A stretch of 64,000 bases of DNA from Phyllobacterium phragmitis (GTDB taxonomy: Bacteria > Pseudomonadota > Alphaproteobacteria > Rhizobiales > Rhizobiaceae). The number at the start of each line of letters is the position of its first letter. Position 1 is the stretch's first letter. A program made the position numbers and the translations under genes. Location of the stretch: the NCBI RefSeq assembly GCF_002980495.1, contig NZ_PVBR01000010.1, positions 62,001 through 126,000 on the forward strand. Reading direction: 5' to 3'. Positions 16,154 to 24,548 of the stretch are shown here, in pieces. The notes under the pieces are model-generated. The model had not been told where the DNA came from, did no database searches, and worked only from the letters and a program-made list of their open reading frames with translations.

Positions 16154-16902
16154 TTGCCGACCTCCGCGGCGGGCACGAAGCCTTTCGCCCGGATGATCGC
16201 CTGCCCTGCATCACTGGCGAGGTAATCGAGGAAGGCCCTGGCCTCCGCCGACCCCTCACCGACCAATGCCGCCGGATAAAGGATCGGCGAATGGCTCGAC
16301 GCGGGAAAGCGATATGCCTCGGCCAGGCCAGACGCTGCGGCTAGATCGGAAGCATAGACGATGGCCGCATTCACTTCGCCGCGATTGACATATTGCAGCG
16401 CCACGCGGACATTTTCGGCAAAAACCGCGTTCTTCTCGACCTCCGTCCAGATGCCGAGCTTTTCCAGCGCCGCCTTGCCGTATTTTCCCGCCGGCACGTT
16501 GGAGGGGTCGCCCATCGCAAAACGCCCTGCCCCCAGAATATCGATCGCTTCGCTTCGCTCCCCGCCTGCCTGCGTTACAATGACAAGCGCATTGCCGGCA
16601 ATGACCCTGCGCGACGGAACCGAAATCAGCTGACGCTCCTGAAGATAATCCATCCAATCCTCATCGGCGGAAATGAAGATCGAGGCGGGCGCGCCGGCCT
16701 CGATCTGCTTGGCGAGTACCGAGGACGCCGCGAATGAAAAGGTCACATCCGCCCCATGCGTGATCTTGAACTGCGCAGCCGCCTCTTCGACCACGTCCTT
16801 CATGCTGGCGGCGGCGAATACCGTCACCTTCTCGGCGGCGTTTGCGCTGGCGCCCACACCGAGACTGAAGGCAAACAAAAGGGATAAAAAGAGCTTTTCC
16901 AT
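16150..16902 (-). CDS. modA: molybdate-binding periplasmic protein
   Basis: 250 residues. A signal peptide (residues 1-22, ending SANA/AEKV) leads to the ModA mature start VTVFAAASMKDVVEE. Oxyanion-binding residues appear in AAASM and FAASSVLAKQIEAGAPA, followed by SADEDWMDYL and the C-terminal FLDYLASDAGQ. The ATG at 16902 is chosen because AGGATGG precedes it and it gives a clean signal peptide. It delivers molybdate or tungstate to ModBC for molybdenum-cofactor enzymes. I saw no convincing ModE box upstream, nor a molybdenum-cofactor riboswitch. Confidence 0.93.
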   Translation of the reverse strand: MEKLFLSLLFAFSLGVGASANAAEKVTVFAAASMKDVVEEAAAQFKITHGADVTFSFAASSVLAKQIEAGAPASIFISADEDWMDYLQERQLISVPSRRVIAGNALVIVTQAGGERSEAIDILGAGRFAMGDPSNVPAGKYGKAALEKLGIWTEVEKNAVFAENVRVALQYVNRGEVNAAIVYASDLAAASGLAEAYRFPASSHSPILYPAALVGEGSAEARAFLDYLASDAGQAIIRAKGFVPAAEVGN

Positions 16903-17109
16903 CAGACCATCCTGCCCACACGAACATGCAACATCCAGCCGGAAATTCTCCCGGCGGCTTTTCGTTTGACGTGACGGTGGGAATGATGGTGGCAAACGCG
17001 GCCCGGTTGCCGTCAAACCCTTGACGCAAAGGCGGCCATCCTCGAGCCGCCCTTCATCGCCACACCACTCATCGCTCACATGGAGGAGTGGAAAGGCTTG
17101 GCCAATTTA

Positions 17110-17154
17110 GCCGCCGGTTCCGGTTTTGACCAGAGCCAAACCGGAACCGGCGGC
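17110..17154 (-). terminator. 17-bp perfect hairpin after the DUF533 gene
   Basis: Arms GCCGCCGGTTCCGGTTT and AAACCGGAACCGGCGGC are perfect complements around an 11-base loop. The hairpin begins 6 bp after the DUF533 stop (on the minus strand) and is followed by TAAATT rather than a full T-run. It probably ends that transcript and insulates the modA promoter. Confidence 0.65.
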
Positions 17155-17159
17155 GAAAC

Positions 17160-17858
17160 TCAGACTTTCGCGTTCGAGACAGTCGCCTCGATATGATCCA
17201 CCAGCGCATCCGGCAGCTTCAGCCGTCCGGCCAAAAGATCGAGATAGCCACGTTCGGCACGTGTCTCCGGCTCGATGGTGAGACGCGAAGCCGTATAGAG
17301 CTCGACCTTCTGCGCCTCGGTTTTCGCTTCATCGACCAAGGCATCGATATCGACGGGAGCAGCAAGCTCCTTGGCGATGAATTGCTGTGCCTCGGCGCTC
17401 AAACCCACCTGCCCCATCCGCTCGGCGATCTTCGCCTTCTCGGCCTCGTCGATGTGACCGTCCGCTCTCGCCGCAGCGATCATCGCGCGCACCAGAACCA
17501 GCGCGAATTTCTGCTCGCCTTGCGGTGCGGTAGCGGGATTGAACCTATCTCCGGCTGGCGGCGGCAGAAGCTCCGGCTCCTTGGTCACCGGCTGCTCGGG
17601 CGCCTTTCCCGTCTGGTAGTTCTGGTATGCCTTGTAGGCGAGCCCGGCAATGGCCGCGAGGCCGCCGATCTTGACCGCTGAGCCCGTGATCGAGCGTCCA
17701 GCGCCCGTTCCCAGCAGAACCGCGGCAAGCGCGCCCGTCGCCAGCGGATTGTCCTTCGCGAGTTGCGTCACCCTGCCCACACCGTCACTGACGGTGGATT
17801 GCGAACCGGGCACCTTCGAGCCCAGAAGATCATCGAGCAGTTTCTTTGGATCGAGCAT
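17160..17858 (-). CDS. DUF533 (YebE-like) inner-membrane protein
   Basis: 232 residues from the ATG at 17858, preceded by AGAGGAAC. The N-terminus (MLDPKKLLDDLLGS) leads to a glycine/alanine-rich hydrophobic stretch (about 45-80) that is a probable membrane anchor. A proline-rich linker follows, then a helical TerB-like domain (about 115-230) with AARADGHIDEAEKAKI, an acidic loop that may bind a metal. DUF533 proteins are widespread in Proteobacteria with no firm function; E. coli YebE is linked to envelope stress. It is transcribed alone or after trhO. Confidence 0.85.
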   Translation of the reverse strand: MLDPKKLLDDLLGSKVPGSQSTVSDGVGRVTQLAKDNPLATGALAAVLLGTGAGRSITGSAVKIGGLAAIAGLAYKAYQNYQTGKAPEQPVTKEPELLPPPAGDRFNPATAPQGEQKFALVLVRAMIAAARADGHIDEAEKAKIAERMGQVGLSAEAQQFIAKELAAPVDIDALVDEAKTEAQKVELYTASRLTIEPETRAERGYLDLLAGRLKLPDALVDHIEATVSNAKV

Positions 17859-17954
17859 CAGTGTTCCTCTTCTCACGGTTTGACCGACTGTGGGGAGTTA
17901 GGAACGCCATGAGGCCGATACAATGAGGGTTGGAAAGATTTGGCTGGCCTGACC

Positions 17955-18872
17955 CTAATCCCCGATATGCCGCTTCCGACCGTGCTGCTCCGCAAGCAGC
18001 ACCTGCCGCTGGCGTTCCGCATAGCGCGCCCGGTCCTCATCGCTCCTTTGATGATAGCAATGCGAACAGGAGACGCCTTCCTGATAGAATTGCGAAAGGC
18101 GCTCCTGCGGCGTGATCGGGTGACGACAGGCGCGGCAAAGCTCTATCTCACCCTCCTGAAGACCGTGGCCGACCGAAACCCGCTCGTCGAAAACGAAGCA
18201 TTCGCCGTTCCAGCGGCTTTCGCCAGACGGAACGTCCTCGAGATACTTAAGAATGCCGCCCTTCAGATGATAAACCTCGTCGAACCCAAGCCCCTTGACG
18301 AAGGCCGTCGCCTTTTCGCAGCGGATGCCGCCGGTGCAGAACATGGCGATTTTCTTGCCCTCGAGCTGCTCGCGGTTTTCCTCGAACCAGGTCGGGAACT
18401 CCCGGAACGTCTTGGTCTGCGGGTCGAGCGCACCACGGAACGTGCCGATCGCCACCTCATAATCGTTGCGGGTGTCGATCACCACCGTATCGGAACTGGA
18501 AATGAGACCGTTCCAGTCCTTCGGCGCGACATAGGTGCCGACGCTTTTCAGCGGATCGACCTCCGGCACCCCCATGGTGACGATCTCTTTCTTGAGCTTC
18601 ACCTTCATGCGGTGAAACGGCATCTCGTCGGCATAGGAATATTTGAGTTCCAGGCCTTCGAGTTCCGGCTCCGACTCGATCCGCGCAATCAGCTGCTCGA
18701 TCGCCTCGGTGCTGCCCGCCACCGTGCCGTTGATGCCTTCGGCGGCAAGTAGCAGCGTTCCCTTGATACCCTGGCGACAGCAAAACTTCGCCAGCGGCTC
18801 ACGCAGCGCTTCATAGTGCGAAAGGCGCGCGAAACGGTAAAGGGCTGCTACGGTGAAAGATGCATCGGTCAT
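17955..18872 (-). CDS. trhO: tRNA uridine-34 hydroxylase, rhodanese-like
   Basis: 305 residues, the usual TrhO/YceA length. An acylphosphatase-like N-terminal domain (about 1-100, with [14 protein letters not shown]) precedes a rhodanese domain (about 125-220). The active loop is [12 protein letters not shown] with Cys179 and Cys185, as in the oxygen-dependent tRNA hydroxylase that makes 5-hydroxyuridine. The C-terminus has CRACRHPI and CSHC, two cysteine pairs likely to bind zinc. It is divergent from the endolysin-like gene and 96 bp upstream of the DUF533 gene. Confidence 0.93.
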   Translation of the reverse strand: MTDASFTVAALYRFARLSHYEALREPLAKFCCRQGIKGTLLLAAEGINGTVAGSTEAIEQLIARIESEPELEGLELKYSYADEMPFHRMKVKLKKEIVTMGVPEVDPLKSVGTYVAPKDWNGLISSSDTVVIDTRNDYEVAIGTFRGALDPQTKTFREFPTWFEENREQLEGKKIAMFCTGGIRCEKATAFVKGLGFDEVYHLKGGILKYLEDVPSGESRWNGECFVFDERVSVGHGLQEGEIELCRACRHPITPQERLSQFYQEGVSCSHCYHQRSDEDRARYAERQRQVLLAEQHGRKRHIGD

Positions 18873-18988
18873 GACGGATCGAACTAATCCTGGTGCGGGG
18901 CGATTTCAAGCCATGGCATCGCTGTTTGTCCAACAGACATCAGGTGAAGCGACAATAGCGGCAGGAATCCGATTTGAAGGAAGCTTGC

Positions 18989-19966
18989 ATGTTCGAGACA
19001 CAGACCATCAGAGAAATCATTGCCGCCGCCAAACAATCGGGTGTCGAGCCCGCCGCCCTTCTCGCTGTGGCGCAGGTGGAAAGCGGCGGCCGCGCCACGG
19101 CACACGTCAACAGCCGGGATGAGCCGCTGATCCGTTTTGAAGGGCACTATTTCGACCGGCGGCTCGTCGGGAAAAAGCAGGCCGAGGCGCGGCGACTGGG
19201 ATTGGCCGCGCCGAAAGCCGGTGGCGTCAAGAATCCTGCGGCTCAATCCGGACGTTGGCAGCTTTTGGCACGCGCCGCACGGATCGACAAAAACGCCGCG
19301 CTCGAATCCGTTTCGTGGGGGCTCGGACAGGTCATGGGCGCACATTGGCAATGGCTTGGTTATGAAAATGTCGAGGCGCTGGTTACTGAGGCGCGCAGCT
19401 CGGCTGCAGGACAGATACGCCTTATGCTGCGCTTCATCGAGAAATCCGGCCTGGTTGGGATGCTGAATGAGCATGACTGGGCAGGTTTTGCCCGCCGCTA
19501 CAATGGTCCACTCTATCGCAGATATGGTTATGACGGGAAAATGGCCGAAGCCTGGAAAAGCTACCGCGAACGCCTGCTTCTCGATAGCGAGGACATGGGG
19601 GAGCAATCCGCCCTGCTTACGACCAAGGCAACGCTGCTTCGCACAGGGGCCAAAGGCGATGCTGTCCGCGAACTGCAACAGATGCTGACTTCCTTAGGCT
19701 ATCCCGCAACACCAGACGGAGATTTCGGCCCAGCGACTGCGCGTGCCGTCAGCCGGTTCCAGAATGATCATGGACTTGAGCCCGACGGCATCGCCGGTCC
19801 CATGACGTTTACTGCACTCGAACGGGCGCTTCCGCCGGCTTTTCCCGACGAACATCGATGGGACAGAGTTTTGCGGCTTCTGTCATGGGCAGCCAACATT
19901 CTGCGGCCCGGCTTCCACCCTCGAATTACCGGCCGCGCGGTGGACAAACTGATATCGCAGGACTAA
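18989..19966 (+). CDS. N-acetylmuramidase (DUF3380) plus peptidoglycan-binding protein
   Basis: 325 residues from the ATG at 18989 (GAAGGAAG ribosome site). Residues about 10-195 form an N-acetylmuramidase domain of phage-endolysin type, with AVAQVESGGRATAH (catalytic Glu), IRFEGHYFDRRL, SWGLGQVMG and FARRYNGPLY. Residues about 210-275 are a PG_binding_1 repeat (LRTGAKGDAVRELQQMLTSL). A hydrophobic/basic tail follows. No signal peptide is visible, which is normal for an endolysin that needs a holin, yet no phage genes surround it. It may be a domesticated prophage remnant or use another export route. Confidence 0.85.
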   Translation: MFETQTIREIIAAAKQSGVEPAALLAVAQVESGGRATAHVNSRDEPLIRFEGHYFDRRLVGKKQAEARRLGLAAPKAGGVKNPAAQSGRWQLLARAARIDKNAALESVSWGLGQVMGAHWQWLGYENVEALVTEARSSAAGQIRLMLRFIEKSGLVGMLNEHDWAGFARRYNGPLYRRYGYDGKMAEAWKSYRERLLLDSEDMGEQSALLTTKATLLRTGAKGDAVRELQQMLTSLGYPATPDGDFGPATARAVSRFQNDHGLEPDGIAGPMTFTALERALPPAFPDEHRWDRVLRLLSWAANILRPGFHPRITGRAVDKLISQD

Positions 19967-20002
19967 ATCCACGGAACATTCAAACAAGCGGAGACATCAT
20001 CC

Positions 20003-20641
20003 ATGGCCCAGAGAACCGACCTTTTGCTTCCGATCCTCAAGGGCCAGCCGGTCATTCCGGTCTTGCTGATCGACAAGGCGACAGATGCCGTTCCACTGGC
20101 GCGGGCATTGGCGGCGGGCGGACTGCCCGCCATCGAGATCACGTTGCGGACCAGTGCTGCGCTTGATGCCATCCGTGCGGTTGCCGAAGAAGTACCCGAA
20201 GCTATCGTCGGTGCCGGCACCATCCTCAACGCGCGCCATTATGAAGAAGCATCGAAAGCCGGTTCGCGCTTCATCGTCAGCCCGGGCACGACCCAGGAAA
20301 TCCTCGATGCGGCGCGCGACAGCGACGTGCCGCTCCTGCCCGCCGCCATCACACCGAGCGAAATCATGGCGATGCGCGAGGAAGGCTATACACATCTGAA
20401 ATTCTTCCCGGCCGAGCAGGCCGGCGGCGCGGCATTTCTCAAGGCGCTTTCCTCACCTCTCGCCGGAGCCGTCTTCTGCCCGACGGGAGGCATCGGTCTC
20501 GGCAATGCGAAAACCTATCTGTCTCTGCCCAATGTCATCTGTGTTGGCGGATCATGGGTTGCCCCGAAAGAGCTCGTCGAGGCAGGTGAGTGGGAAAAGA
20601 TCACCGCGCTTGCCCTGGAGGCATCCAAGCTGTCCGCTTGA
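20003..20641 (+). CDS. eda: 2-keto-3-deoxy-6-phosphogluconate aldolase
   Basis: 212 residues of the class I KDPG/KHG aldolase family. It cleaves KDPG to pyruvate and glyceraldehyde-3-phosphate in the Entner-Doudoroff pathway. Glu45 (PAIEITLRTS) and the Schiff-base Lys133 (HLKFFPAEQ) match the catalytic pair of the E. coli enzyme in position. CPTGGIGLGNAKTYL forms the phosphate-binding turn. It stands alone, 37 bp after the endolysin-like gene, with a strong terminator downstream; edd and zwf are not in this window. Confidence 0.93.
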   Translation: MAQRTDLLLPILKGQPVIPVLLIDKATDAVPLARALAAGGLPAIEITLRTSAALDAIRAVAEEVPEAIVGAGTILNARHYEEASKAGSRFIVSPGTTQEILDAARDSDVPLLPAAITPSEIMAMREEGYTHLKFFPAEQAGGAAFLKALSSPLAGAVFCPTGGIGLGNAKTYLSLPNVICVGGSWVAPKELVEAGEWEKITALALEASKLSA

Positions 20642-20657
20642 GCAAACATCGTTCTAT

Positions 20658-20688
20658 GAAAAGGGGGGGCCGCACAGGCCCCTTTTTT
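20658..20688 (+). terminator. Rho-independent terminator of eda
   Basis: AAAAGGGGGGGCC pairs with GGCCCCTTTTTTT across a five-base loop (GCACA), using three G:U pairs, and the right arm ends in seven T. It starts about 17 bp after the eda stop codon. Confidence 0.9.
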
Positions 20689-20724
20689 TGCACAGAAAAC
20701 GGCTCTCGCTTCCCTGGATTTGCC

Positions 20725-22617
20725 CTAATTGGTTGCCGAGAATTTGGCGATCGACAGGAATGTCACGGCATTGCCCGAGAATTTGTTGGCGTTGTCCGAG
20801 GGAAGTTCCCGCTGGAAGCCCGCGGTATAGACCGTCGTCGGCGCCGAACGCAGGGCATCACTGCGCAGGATGGGGCTCGTAACCGGCACGGCGCGTGAAA
20901 CCGACGTGCTGGAGATCGCCATCTGCGGCATAGGCGCGCTCGCCGGCTGGACGATCGCTTCCGGTTCCCTGGCTTCGCCCCGATGCGGTTTGGCGCCTTT
21001 TGCCGTCGTCCGCACGCCCGTATCGATCGCATTGATCGGCTGGCCCTTGGCCGCGGCATCGAGCAGGGCCTTACGCGGCGAGGTAGCACTGGCCGGCGAT
21101 ACGGATGCAACCATATCGGGCGAAGTCTCCGGCTCTTCCGGTATGACAAGCGCTACCTGCTGGCTCCTCGGCGGCGGCGCGCTCTGCGGCAGCGGGAATG
21201 CGGGCGTGTCCATATTCGCTTCCACCACATCCGCGATCTCGTCGCGTTTCGGCTCTGCCGCACGGGCAAGCGCTTCGGCGTCCGCAGCGGCAACGAAAAC
21301 ACCTGTTTCAGGCCGCGGGTCGGGAACGACGGCGGAAGCCAGCAATACGCTCGGATCGGTATGCTCGGGCTTGTTCAACGGCACCGGCACGAAGCCATTC
21401 ATTGAAGGATTTGGTACACCGGCGTCGGCAATCCTGGCGGAATTGGCATCGACGGCCGCATTGATGGCCTCCGCACTGCTGGCCGGAACGTCAACCGGCG
21501 GCGTGGGTACGTCCGCAGGTGGTGCGACCATGGCGATCGCGGACTGGGGTTTGCGCCCCGGCACGGGCACGGCAAAGGCAAGAGCCGCCTGTCCCTCGGG
21601 CGTCGCCTCGGCAAGCGACGCCGCCGGACGCGGCGCATCGAGCGGACGCGGAACCTCACGCGGCGGCAGAGCCGCAACGATTGCTGCGGGTTGGGGCTGT
21701 GGTTCTGGTTGGGGTGCCCGAGCTGGAGCCTCCGGGGCTGCGACTGGGGCCCTGGGAACGGCGCGCGAAGGCTTGGCAACAGAAGCCACCGCAACCGCTC
21801 TGCGGGATTCGCCACCGGATTCGCTTGTATCCTCTTCCTCGTCGGCGCCGCCGCCGAAGAGAGCCGCGAACAAGGTCTTGCTCTTGCGCGGCTTGGCACT
21901 CGCCACCGCGATCGACCCGCCCCTCGCCTTGCGGGCTTCATAGGCGGCAAGCGCCTGCTCGTAACCCGGCAACGGCTTACCGTCCGTTGGAACATGCAAG
22001 GTCTTGCCATTTGGGAAGACAGCCAGCAATTCCTTGCGGCTCATGCGCGGCCAGTGGCGGACATTGCCGACATCCATATGTACGAAAGGCGAACCCGATC
22101 TGGGATAATAACCGACGCCACCGGCCTGATAGCGCATGCCGATATAGCGCAGCTTCTTGAGCGGCACACCGGGGATAAAGAAATCCATCGCCTTGCCGAG
22201 TGTGTGCTGGCTCCGTTTGGCGACACCGCGCGAACGCGAACGCAACATCGAGTTGGTCGCGGGTGAACGGTAGGCGGACACGACATGAATGTAGTCACGC
22301 GCGCCACTGGCCCGATAAACCTGCCAGACAAGGTCGAACAGGCGCGGATCCATCTTGGTCGGTTCGTTGCGCCGCCAGTCGCGCAGGAAACGGTTGAGCT
22401 GCGCAAGACCGCTGGACAGATAGCGCCCGTCCTTCTTGAACGCGATCTCGGCCTTCTCCTTGGTATGGACGAAGTAGAGCTTCAGCGTCCGCGTCTCAGC
22501 CGATGCAAGCGAGGGAGCAAGGATGATCGGGGCAGCCACGGTAAGAATGACAATCCATAGCATATGCCGCGCCAGCGCCGCTGCGGAAATCACTTTGAAT
22601 GCCGAAATACAGTTCAT
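20725..22617 (-). CDS. DUF882 (YcbK/MepK-like) murein endopeptidase-type protein
   Basis: About 630 residues from the ATG at 22617. A signal peptide/anchor (about 1-38, ending LASA/ETR) is followed by a DUF882 domain (about 40-200). Its peptidase M15A-type metal motifs are VVSAYRSPATNSML, SQHTLGKAMDFFI and GSPFVHMDVGNVRHW (the HxxxxxxD and HxD ligands). E. coli MepK, a relative, cleaves peptidoglycan crosslinks. The remaining 400 residues are a low-complexity Ala/Pro-rich region, unusually long for this family and probably a periplasmic spacer. The first ATG of the frame (22704) would give a poor signal sequence. Confidence 0.87.
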   Translation of the reverse strand: MNCISAFKVISAAALARHMLWIVILTVAAPIILAPSLASAETRTLKLYFVHTKEKAEIAFKKDGRYLSSGLAQLNRFLRDWRRNEPTKMDPRLFDLVWQVYRASGARDYIHVVSAYRSPATNSMLRSRSRGVAKRSQHTLGKAMDFFIPGVPLKKLRYIGMRYQAGGVGYYPRSGSPFVHMDVGNVRHWPRMSRKELLAVFPNGKTLHVPTDGKPLPGYEQALAAYEARKARGGSIAVASAKPRKSKTLFAALFGGGADEEEDTSESGGESRRAVAVASVAKPSRAVPRAPVAAPEAPARAPQPEPQPQPAAIVAALPPREVPRPLDAPRPAASLAEATPEGQAALAFAVPVPGRKPQSAIAMVAPPADVPTPPVDVPASSAEAINAAVDANSARIADAGVPNPSMNGFVPVPLNKPEHTDPSVLLASAVVPDPRPETGVFVAAADAEALARAAEPKRDEIADVVEANMDTPAFPLPQSAPPPRSQQVALVIPEEPETSPDMVASVSPASATSPRKALLDAAAKGQPINAIDTGVRTTAKGAKPHRGEAREPEAIVQPASAPMPQMAISSTSVSRAVPVTSPILRSDALRSAPTTVYTAGFQRELPSDNANKFSGNAVTFLSIAKFSATN

Positions 22618-22675
22618 CAATTCGTGTAGCCTTGCCGTTTTTAGCAGTCCCCGAAGGCTCCGACTATCGGTTTTA

Positions 22676-22683
22676 ATGGTTAA
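22676..22683 (-). promoter_or_regulatory. CtrA-like half-site upstream of the DUF882 gene
   Basis: On the minus strand the octamer reads TTAACCAT, the half-site of the alphaproteobacterial cell-cycle regulator CtrA, about 60 bp before the start codon. A second TTAA lies nearby (22673-22676). A single octamer can occur by chance, so this is suggestive only. Confidence 0.35.
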
Positions 22684-22778
22684 TGGACATTTATTGAAGA
22701 ACAAATACGTTTATAGAATGGCAAAAAAGGCACACCGAATCACGCGTTAATGCCATGGTAAATGGCTTATTAACAAGC

Positions 22779-24392
22779 TTAGTGAGCCGATTTCCGAATC
22801 GTACGGGATATATCGGAAAATTCCGCGTCGTTCTCGCCATCCGGCTTGTCCGTTTCCACGCCTCTCCCCTTATCTCCCCCGACATCTCCCACAGCATCAA
22901 TGCCGTAATCCTTCAACTTGCGATAAAGGGTGGAGCGTCCTATTCCAAGGCGGCGTGCCACCTCGCTCATCTGCCCGCCATAATGGGAAATCGCGAGACG
23001 GATCATGGCTTCCTCGATTTCGGCCAGCGAGCGTACCTGCCCCTGCCCGTCAATGCCTCGCAACTGCCCGAAACGATCGGACATCATCTGGCTGTCCGGT
23101 ATGGCGACATCCGGTTGCTGGACGAAATTGTCTTTCCGGTCGGGCGTCAACTGGGGCACTCTTACGTCATCGACCGGACCATCGACCCCCATCTCTTTTG
23201 CCTGTGCCTGGATCTGCGGGAAATCATCCACCGTCAGCTCCGTCCCCTCGCACAAGACGACCGCCCGGAAAACGGCATTCTCGAGTTGCCTTATATTGCC
23301 AGGCCAATCGTAGACGCCGAGCATGGCGAGCGCGGAAGGCGTAATGCTCTTGATCTGCGACCTGCCTTCCTCGGCGGCAAAACGCGCCAGAAAATAACGG
23401 ACGAGCACGGGGATATCTTCGCGCCTTTTCCGCAGGGGCGGCAGGGAAATCGGAAAAACATGCAGGCGATAGAACAGATCCTCGCGAAATTGGCCGTTCT
23501 TCACCAGATCGAGCAGATTGTGATTGGTCGCCGATATCAACCGTATATCGACATTGACGGGCTTTTTCGCGCCGACGGGATCGACTTCGCCCTCCTGCAC
23601 CGCGCGCAGGATCTTGACCTGGATTTCGGCCGGCAAATCGCCGACCTCGTCCAGAAACAGCGTACCCCCATCAGCCTCGACGAATTTGCCGACATGCTTT
23701 TCCGTCGCGCCGGTAAAGGATCCTTTTTCGTGGCCGAACAGGATGCTTTCCGCCAGATTATCCGGGATCGCACCGCAATTGACCGTGACGAAAGGCTTGC
23801 CGCGTCGTTCGCCGGAGCCCTGGATCGCCCGCGCCAGCATCTCCTTGCCGACGCCGGACTCGCCCTCGATGAGAATGGGTATGTTCGAGGCCGCCGCCTT
23901 CTGACCAAGTTTGATCACCCGTTCCATCGCCTCGCTGCGCGTCACGAGATCGCGGAAGGTGAGCCTGCCTTCGGCCGAGTGGCGGATACGTTTGATCTCA
24001 CCTTCCAATGCCCCGAGCTTCAACGCATTGGAGACCGACACCTGCAGGCGCTCAGGCGAAACGGGTTTGACCACGAAATCGAACGCACCGAGCCGCATGG
24101 CCGTGATAACCGTGTCGAGACCGCCCTGCGCCGTCTGTACGATGACGGGAACCGACGTCCCCGTTTCGCGCATCCGTTTGAGGATGGTGAAGCCATCCAT
24201 ATCGGGCATAACCAGGTCGAGAATGACGAGCGAAATCTCTTTGCGGCTGCGCAACAGCGCCAGCGCAGAATGTCCGCCGTCTGCAAGAACGGTCCTATGC
24301 CCCATCCGAAGCACTGCGGCTTCCAGCAGGCGGCGCTGGACCGGATCGTCGTCAACGATAAGAATGGGACCGGTCATCGAATATGTTTTCAT
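22779..24392 (-). CDS. sigma-54-dependent response regulator (NtrC family)
   Basis: 537 residues. The receiver domain (8-125) has the acidic pocket DDD at 14-16 and phosphoacceptor Asp59 in LDLVMPDMDG. The AAA+ domain (about 150-380) has Walker A GESGVGKE, the sigma-54 contact loop GSFTGA in place of GAFTGA, Walker B GGTLFLDEVGDLP and NPNIRQLEN-like WPGNIRQLEN. A Fis-type helix-turn-helix (SEVARRLGIGRSTLYRKLKD) is at about 475-505. An in-frame ATG at 24377 is an alternative start. No sensor kinase gene is adjacent. It should activate sigma-54 promoters; none of the -24/-12 type was obvious nearby. Confidence 0.93.
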   Translation of the reverse strand: MKTYSMTGPILIVDDDPVQRRLLEAAVLRMGHRTVLADGGHSALALLRSRKEISLVILDLVMPDMDGFTILKRMRETGTSVPVIVQTAQGGLDTVITAMRLGAFDFVVKPVSPERLQVSVSNALKLGALEGEIKRIRHSAEGRLTFRDLVTRSEAMERVIKLGQKAAASNIPILIEGESGVGKEMLARAIQGSGERRGKPFVTVNCGAIPDNLAESILFGHEKGSFTGATEKHVGKFVEADGGTLFLDEVGDLPAEIQVKILRAVQEGEVDPVGAKKPVNVDIRLISATNHNLLDLVKNGQFREDLFYRLHVFPISLPPLRKRREDIPVLVRYFLARFAAEEGRSQIKSITPSALAMLGVYDWPGNIRQLENAVFRAVVLCEGTELTVDDFPQIQAQAKEMGVDGPVDDVRVPQLTPDRKDNFVQQPDVAIPDSQMMSDRFGQLRGIDGQGQVRSLAEIEEAMIRLAISHYGGQMSEVARRLGIGRSTLYRKLKDYGIDAVGDVGGDKGRGVETDKPDGENDAEFSDISRTIRKSAH

Positions 24393-24548
24393 CTGACTTA
24401 AATCTGAACTGGATCAGGATGACGTAAGATTCTAAATAAAGGCTGCTGATCACAGTCGACATTTGAATAAAATGCGATCGGCATCCGGCAGATCGTCGAA
24501 AGTGAAGCATAATAGCATAATATGGAATGTGAATTTAAGGAATCTCTT

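Noticed and set aside
16903-17109. ModE operator or molybdenum-cofactor riboswitch upstream of modA
   Set aside because: No ATCGTTATAT-like dyad nor the multi-stem riboswitch pattern could be identified.
20725-21650. Separate plus-strand genes opposite the Ala/Pro-rich tail of the DUF882 protein
   Set aside because: The low-complexity, GC-rich tail opens frames on both strands; only the minus frame is continuous with a real domain and signal peptide.
22755-24401. 548-codon plus-strand frame opposite the sigma-54 regulator
   Set aside because: It mirrors the strongly conserved NtrC-type protein and shows no domain of its own.
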